A DNA stretch of 37,901 nt. Source: Bacteroidia bacterium (GTDB taxonomy: Bacteria; Bacteroidota; Bacteroidia; Flavobacteriales_D; Crocinitomicaceae). The position numbers were made by a program, and so were the translations under genes. Shown piece by piece: positions 33,600-37,901 of the stretch. Positions within the stretch are counted from its first letter, which is position 1, and every line of letters begins with the position of its first letter. The stretch spans positions 1-37,901 of the forward strand of contig JAUHXX010000003.1 of the NCBI GenBank assembly GCA_030426825.1, written 5' to 3'. Under the pieces are notes generated by a model that was not told where the DNA came from, made no database searches, and saw nothing but the letters and a program-made list of their open reading frames with translations.

Positions 33600-34874
33600 T
33601 TAATATTTCAGTACCCAGCCCGAAAATCCATTAGATTGTAATTGATCAACAGCCTTTTTAGCTGCATCTTTAGAGGCATAGCCACCTGCAGATACGCGGT
33701 GAAGTCCACCTTTTTTATCTAAAATTTGTGCAGAAAAACCTTTGCTGTTAAGATCAGCAACGAGATTGTTGGCATTGTCTTGAACAGAAAAACATCCTGA
33801 AATCACATGGTAATTCCCAGATTGTACTTCGTTGTTTTCATAGGTGTTGACTTGAGTGACTTCAACGACCTGTGTTTTATCGATTTCTTCTGTCAAAGCC
33901 AATTCCTCCTTTTGCAATGCAACAGGAACATAAAAATCTTCTAGCAATTCAAAATTATAAACTGATGCGTCAATATTTTCGGTCAACTCCTCTAAGCTTT
34001 TGAATTGTTCAATTTCAGCAAAGCTGGCCACATCATGTCTTAAATCATAAGTACGCTCTGCTTGTTTGTGAATGGGATTAAAATCAGAAAACTGCACCAG
34101 GCCAGTATCTAACGCGTCAGTTTCCATTGGAATCCAATATGAATAAAACAATATCGGAACAAAAACAGCCGCGGCAGTGTATTTCACTACAGTACCAAAT
34201 ACGTTTCGCTTTATCGGTTGATTGACTTCTTCAACAGTCTCCGTTGACTCAACTGATTCAATTTTCAACGATTCATCTAATTGTACCTTTTCCTTCGCAA
34301 CGAGTTTAGGTGTTTTTTCTTCAACAACTTTAATTGGTTCAACTACAACTTTATTTTCAACCTTAGTTTCCTCAACTTTTGATTCTTGAACATCTGGTTG
34401 TTTTTCAACTGGTCGCTGAATTTTAACGGTTTCAACTGAACGATTTTCTTTTTTTACTTCTGAAAATCTCACGAAATCTATCGATCTTAATCCGTAAGCT
34501 GCCAACAATAAATTGGTTTCTCGTGATTGTTCGAACTGAATTTTATCATTCTTGCGATACAAAAACCCGATTTCACCGAATTCTATGCGTTCGTTGTTCT
34601 TCAACTTTTCGTTCCATCCAGTAACTTCATCCGAAATAAAAGACAATGCTTGTACATAATCTACTTTTTTATCAATGGATATATAATTGCCAAGGAGCCC
34701 ATCATTGGTTGTGAGATGAGGGTTGAACAGTACACTTTTTGATGGAGGATGAATTTTTTTACTAAACTCCTCAACCACAGCCGATCTATAATTAGCCACA
34801 AATCCTCCGAAATTGGGAACAATGACACAATTATGCTCGTGTAGTAAATTTGATATGTAATCTTGCAATAACAT
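33600..34874 (-). CDS. HU-CCDC81 and SPOR domain membrane protein
   Basis: 424 residues from ATG 34874. N-terminal HU-CCDC81-type domains (about 1-135; LLHEHNCVIVPNFGGFVANY, GEIGFLYRKNDKIQFEQS), a long Lys/Glu/Val-rich linker, one transmembrane helix around 220-240 (VKYTAAAVFVPILFYSYWIP), a second linker, and a C-terminal SPOR domain (NYHVISGCFSVQDNANNLVA, LHRVSAGGYASKDAAKKAVD). SPOR domains bind denuded peptidoglycan glycans; HU-CCDC81 is a DNA-binding-fold domain in Bacteroidota of unknown ligand. The layout places the HU part in the cytosol and SPOR in the periplasm, suggesting a link of chromosome or cytosolic structure to the cell wall. A TTG at 34886 would extend it by 4 residues but lies inside the -7 box. 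Confidence 0.85.
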   Translation of the reverse strand: MLLQDYISNLLHEHNCVIVPNFGGFVANYRSAVVEEFSKKIHPPSKSVLFNPHLTTNDGLLGNYISIDKKVDYVQALSFISDEVTGWNEKLKNNERIEFGEIGFLYRKNDKIQFEQSRETNLLLAAYGLRSIDFVRFSEVKKENRSVETVKIQRPVEKQPDVQESKVEETKVENKVVVEPIKVVEEKTPKLVAKEKVQLDESLKIESVESTETVEEVNQPIKRNVFGTVVKYTAAAVFVPILFYSYWIPMETDALDTGLVQFSDFNPIHKQAERTYDLRHDVASFAEIEQFKSLEELTENIDASVYNFELLEDFYVPVALQKEELALTEEIDKTQVVEVTQVNTYENNEVQSGNYHVISGCFSVQDNANNLVADLNSKGFSAQILDKKGGLHRVSAGGYASKDAAKKAVDQLQSNGFSGWVLKY

Positions 34875-34883
34875 CCTATCCAA

Positions 34884-34915
34884 CAAAGTTAAGAAGATAT
34901 TTAATTATACGCCAA
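34884..34915 (-). promoter_or_regulatory. Near-consensus promoter of the SPOR-domain gene
   Basis: On the minus strand TTG (34915-34913), 21 nt, TAACTTTG (34891-34884), a full match to TTG-N19-21-TAnnTTTG. Transcription would begin a few bases before the ATG at 34874, so the mRNA would be nearly leaderless. Confidence 0.55.
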
Positions 34916-34997
34916 ACCTTTTGATTCGTTACGGAATTGCAACATAATTTCGCCAAAAAATAAGAAATGTGTTTATCATTAACCACTTATATAAAAG

Positions 34998-35025
34998 GTT
35001 GAGCGCTTGACCCATTTGTTGAGCG
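34998..35025 (+). repeat. Direct repeat GTTGAGCG, 20-nt period
   Basis: GTTGAGCG at 34998-35005 and again at 35018-35025, start to start 20 nt, i.e. two helical turns. Lies about 70 nt before the receptor-like gene at 35095, in a 220-nt intergenic region; possible activator-binding site. A weak -7-like GATATTTG is at 35065-35072. Confidence 0.35.
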
Positions 35026-35094
35026 TTCATCTCTATTTAACATTTTTAGTTAATTACCTTTACGGATATTTGCATATCATCTAATTACAAGCAC

Positions 35095-37515
35095 ATGTCA
35101 TTGTCTAAAGTTGTTTCATTATTCGCTTCACTATTTATCCTGTCAGTAGGTTCTGCACAAACCTTTACGGTTAAAGGAAATGCCTCTACCGAAGTTGAGC
35201 CTGTTCCATTCGCAAACATCTTGGTAAAATCAATAAAAGATTCGGCAGTAGTGAAGTTTGGTATCACTGATACTTTGGGCGACTTTACTATTTCAGGAAT
35301 TCCGAATGGAGACTATTTTATTCAAGCCTCTGCAGTGGGAATCACTAAATATGTGACAGAGAAATTTACGGTTAACGGAAAAGATGTGGAACTTGCACCT
35401 TTTCCCATGACACCGGACGATCAATTGGCTACCGTTCAGGTCGTAAAAATGAGGCCTATCATTGAAATTCACCCAGACAAAACGGTGTTTAACGTTGATA
35501 ATACTTTAAATGCTACAGGCTCAAACGGATTTGATTTATTGAGAAAAGCGCCAGGGGTAATAATTGACAACAGTAACAACATTATTGTTGAAGGCAAGGC
35601 TGGCGTTCAAGTTTATATTGATGGTAAACCATCCATTTTGGCAGGAGACGATTTAATCAACTTCTTAAAAACACTTCAAGCAGCAGATATTGATAACATA
35701 GAAATTATTACGCAACCCTCATCTAAATATGATGCAGCCGGTGGCGCAGGTATCATCAATATTATTTTGAAACGAGATAAAAAATTAGGAACAAACGGTA
35801 CCATAACGGCTGGATATGCATATGGGAAGAATCATCATGGAAATGGATCAATTTCACTGAATCATAGAAATAAAAAAGCCAACATCTATACATCTTATAG
35901 CAACAGTTTTGGTAAAAACTGGAACTTTTTCAATATGGAACGAACACAATTCGGATCTTTATATGATACCGAAACCATTAATAATAATTATACAGGATCT
36001 CATAACGGTAAAATAGGTGCAGACTGGTTTTTAAACCCAAAACACACCATAGGCGTCTTAGCATCTGGAAGCTACTTTGATTCAAGGGGTGAAGGCAATA
36101 CGGTAACGAATATTTTCACCAACACCTCTGATCAAACCCCAGCGCAAATATTAATTGCTGACAATTCGGGAACTGGTCTAAATTATAACGTTGCCGGAAA
36201 TGTCAATTACCAATTTACAGATACCTTAGGTCACGAATTTAGCATGGATGCCGATTACGCCATTTATAAACGTGAAGCTGATAATTATCAGCCCAATCTC
36301 TATTTAGACGGATCTACACAAGACACTTTATTCGAGAACAATTATCGAATGCTTACCCCTACCGATATTTCAATTTTTGCGGTAAAAGCTGATTATGCTC
36401 AAAACTTATGGAAAGGAAAATTAAGTGTCGGCGCAAAATTTTCACTTGTAAATACAGACAACACTTTTGAATTTTTTGATGTTCAAGATGGAGTTGAAAC
36501 CAAAAATGTAGATCGTTCCAATACCTTTTTATATCAAGAAAATATCAATGCTGCTTATCTAAACTACGCCAGGAAATTCGGCATGAAATGGAGCATTCAA
36601 GCTGGATTAAGAGCTGAGCACACCAGATCATTTGGTGATTTGAAAAGTACGCAATCCACAGCTGAAGACTCAGTAAGAAGAGAGTATATTAATTTGTTTC
36701 CAAGCGCTGGAATTACTTATATGCCGAATAGGAAACACATGTGGTCACTAACTTTTAGCAAAAGAATTCAACGACCTAATTACCAATCTTTAAATCCGTT
36801 CGTGAATCAATCAACAGAACTTTCATTTATGAAGGGGAATCCTTTTTTACAACCGCAATATGCCTACAACACCAAACTCTCGCATACGTTCAAATACAGA
36901 TTCACAACTTCGTTGAGTTACAGCTATACTGAAGATTTCTTTGCTCAGGTAACGGATACTTTAGGAGTTGATAAAAGCTTTTTAACTTCGTTAAACGTTG
37001 CTGATCAAAGCACCATCAATCTGGGATTAAGTCTACCGTTCACAATTAAACCTTGGTGGAATGTATACTTATCGGTGAACGCATTTTATTCATCATACTT
37101 AGCAAATGACCCTAAGTTTACGCCAATTACACAACAGACAGTAAGTTTCTATGGTCAAAACTCGTTTTTACTTCCAGGTGGATTCAAATTGGAATTATCA
37201 GGCTGGTTCTCTTCTCCTTCAGTATGGGGTGGAACTTATCGAACAAAGAGCATGGGCTCGTTTGATGCGGCAATTGAAAAGAAATTTTTGAATGATCGAC
37301 TATCATTGAGATTAGCTGGTTCTGACATCTTTTTCACCTCATTTTGGCAAGCAGATGCCGAATTTGGTGAAGTGGCATTTATTGGTTCTGGCGGATACGA
37401 AAGTCAACGCATTAAATTCAACCTGACTTATAATTTTGGTAATCGTGAGGTGAAGAAAACGCGTGATAGAAAAACCAGTTTAGAAGACGAGGACAAAAGA
37501 ACAGGAGGCGAATAG
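35095..37515 (+). CDS. TonB-dependent-receptor-like outer-membrane beta-barrel protein
   Basis: 806 residues. Signal peptide MSLSKVVSLFASLFILSVGSAQ, a carboxypeptidase-regulatory-like beta-sandwich (about 24-105; VPFANILVKSIKDSAVVKFG, TISGIPNGDYFIQASAVGI), a plug domain with FDLLRKAPGVIIDNSNNIIV, VQVYIDGKPSIL and SSKYDAAGGAGIINIILKR, then a long barrel (MWSLTFSKRIQRPNYQSLNP, FMKGNPFLQPQYAYNTKLSH). This is the OMP_b-brl_3 / outer-membrane beta-barrel family of receptor-like proteins. The charged tail (REVKKTRDRKTSLEDEDK) extends past the last strand, as usual in this family. Ligand unknown. Only 2 nt separate its stop from the convergent gene at the right edge. Confidence 0.85.
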   Translation: MSLSKVVSLFASLFILSVGSAQTFTVKGNASTEVEPVPFANILVKSIKDSAVVKFGITDTLGDFTISGIPNGDYFIQASAVGITKYVTEKFTVNGKDVELAPFPMTPDDQLATVQVVKMRPIIEIHPDKTVFNVDNTLNATGSNGFDLLRKAPGVIIDNSNNIIVEGKAGVQVYIDGKPSILAGDDLINFLKTLQAADIDNIEIITQPSSKYDAAGGAGIINIILKRDKKLGTNGTITAGYAYGKNHHGNGSISLNHRNKKANIYTSYSNSFGKNWNFFNMERTQFGSLYDTETINNNYTGSHNGKIGADWFLNPKHTIGVLASGSYFDSRGEGNTVTNIFTNTSDQTPAQILIADNSGTGLNYNVAGNVNYQFTDTLGHEFSMDADYAIYKREADNYQPNLYLDGSTQDTLFENNYRMLTPTDISIFAVKADYAQNLWKGKLSVGAKFSLVNTDNTFEFFDVQDGVETKNVDRSNTFLYQENINAAYLNYARKFGMKWSIQAGLRAEHTRSFGDLKSTQSTAEDSVRREYINLFPSAGITYMPNRKHMWSLTFSKRIQRPNYQSLNPFVNQSTELSFMKGNPFLQPQYAYNTKLSHTFKYRFTTSLSYSYTEDFFAQVTDTLGVDKSFLTSLNVADQSTINLGLSLPFTIKPWWNVYLSVNAFYSSYLANDPKFTPITQQTVSFYGQNSFLLPGGFKLELSGWFSSPSVWGGTYRTKSMGSFDAAIEKKFLNDRLSLRLAGSDIFFTSFWQADAEFGEVAFIGSGGYESQRIKFNLTYNFGNREVKKTRDRKTSLEDEDKRTGGE

Positions 37516-37517
37516 TT

Positions 37518-37901
37518 TCAGTAATTTCTCGACTTGTAATCGTAGTACAAGTCGAAATAACTTTTCGTTTCTATAAGAACTAAACCACCTGTGGTGTCTC
37601 CATATTTAGCAGGGATACCGCCATAATAGATCTCGGCACTTTGGAATGAAGATTTAGGGATTTCTGTTGAACCTATGATTTTAACGCCATCAATAAACAC
37701 CTCAACATCTCCCCTTCTTGAACCTCTTACCAGCTCGGTCTCTTGAAAGTCTACCATTAAAATTCCAGTGGTTCGATCAGGCCCAACCAACTGTCGTAAA
37801 GGACTTTCATAAAACTCACTGACTCCGATAAAATCCTTTTTAAAGGGATGATTGAGATCATTATCATAATAGATTGGAGGAGGCCAACATCCTAAATCGC
37901 A
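37518..37901 (-). CDS. C-terminal part of a plug-domain protein (5' end outside window)
   Basis: The frame is open to the window edge (127 codons visible plus stop), so the N-terminus is missing. The visible part contains RGSRRGDVEVFIDGVKIIGS, then SSFQSAEIYYGGIPAKYGDTTGGLVLIETKS, which closely follows the end of a TonB-dependent receptor plug domain (the G-I-P-A-K-Y-G-D-T-T-G-G stretch). But the protein stops about 15 residues later (DLYYDYKSRN), with no barrel. So it looks like a plug-only or carboxypeptidase-regulatory-plus-plug protein. A frameshifted receptor is the alternative, but nothing barrel-like lies downstream before the neighbouring gene. Confidence 0.6.
   Translation of the reverse strand, partial: CDLGCWPPPIYYDNDLNHPFKKDFIGVSEFYESPLRQLVGPDRTTGILMVDFQETELVRGSRRGDVEVFIDGVKIIGSTEIPKSSFQSAEIYYGGIPAKYGDTTGGLVLIETKSYFDLYYDYKSRNY

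Noticed and set aside
34875-34886. TTG 34886 as start of the SPOR-domain gene
   Set aside because: It overlaps the near-consensus -7 box, so it would lie upstream of the predicted transcription start.

Overview
The window comes from an AT-rich, gene-dense chromosome of a Bacteroidota bacterium, most likely a marine or aquatic Flavobacteriales relative. The evidence is the type IX secretion system (T9SS) C-terminal sorting domains on several secreted proteins, a PorZ-like T9SS component, SprB repeats, TonB-dependent receptors with N-terminal carboxypeptidase-regulatory domains, and promoter-like TTG/TAnnTTTG elements with no Shine-Dalgarno sites. I cannot assign a genus. No tRNA, rRNA, CRISPR array, insertion sequence or prophage gene was seen, and no gene-free stretch exceeds about 210 bases.

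Left part (1-12078): a truncated DjlA-like co-chaperone converges on a two-gene unit, a PglC-type sugar-phosphate transferase overlapping an archaeal-type (type II) GAPDH homologue. A small membrane protein pair follows. A four-gene minus-strand run (yihY-like, YceI-like lipoprotein, galE, outer-membrane protein) is divergent from a bestrophin-like channel gene. A second minus-strand run holds exodeoxyribonuclease III, a LysE exporter and a large YwqK/MORN-like repeat protein, and is divergent from radA.

Centre (12164-26663), all plus strand: two tandem paralogous giant secreted proteins, then porZ, recO and a TonB-dependent receptor. The second giant gene carries long internal repeats (two units of exactly 711 nt) and is split by a net 47-nt deletion inside a repeat, so signal peptide and sorting domain lie in different reading frames. 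Because the machinery gene porZ lies directly downstream of two T9SS cargo genes, the block has a surface-display character.

Right part (26759-37901): a secreted M43 metalloprotease with PKD and sorting domains, a TylF-like methyltransferase, an orphan sensor histidine kinase with a periplasmic solute-binding domain, an exported bleomycin-hydrolase-like C1 peptidase, an HU-CCDC81/SPOR membrane protein, a TonB-dependent-receptor-like barrel, and the C-terminal end of a protein that stops right after a receptor-plug-like segment. Most of the window is envelope, secretion and surface biology with a few housekeeping genes (xth, radA, recO, galE). The items most worth checking are the broken repeat adhesin, the GAPDH-II/sugar-transferase pair, and the plug-only C-terminus at the right edge.
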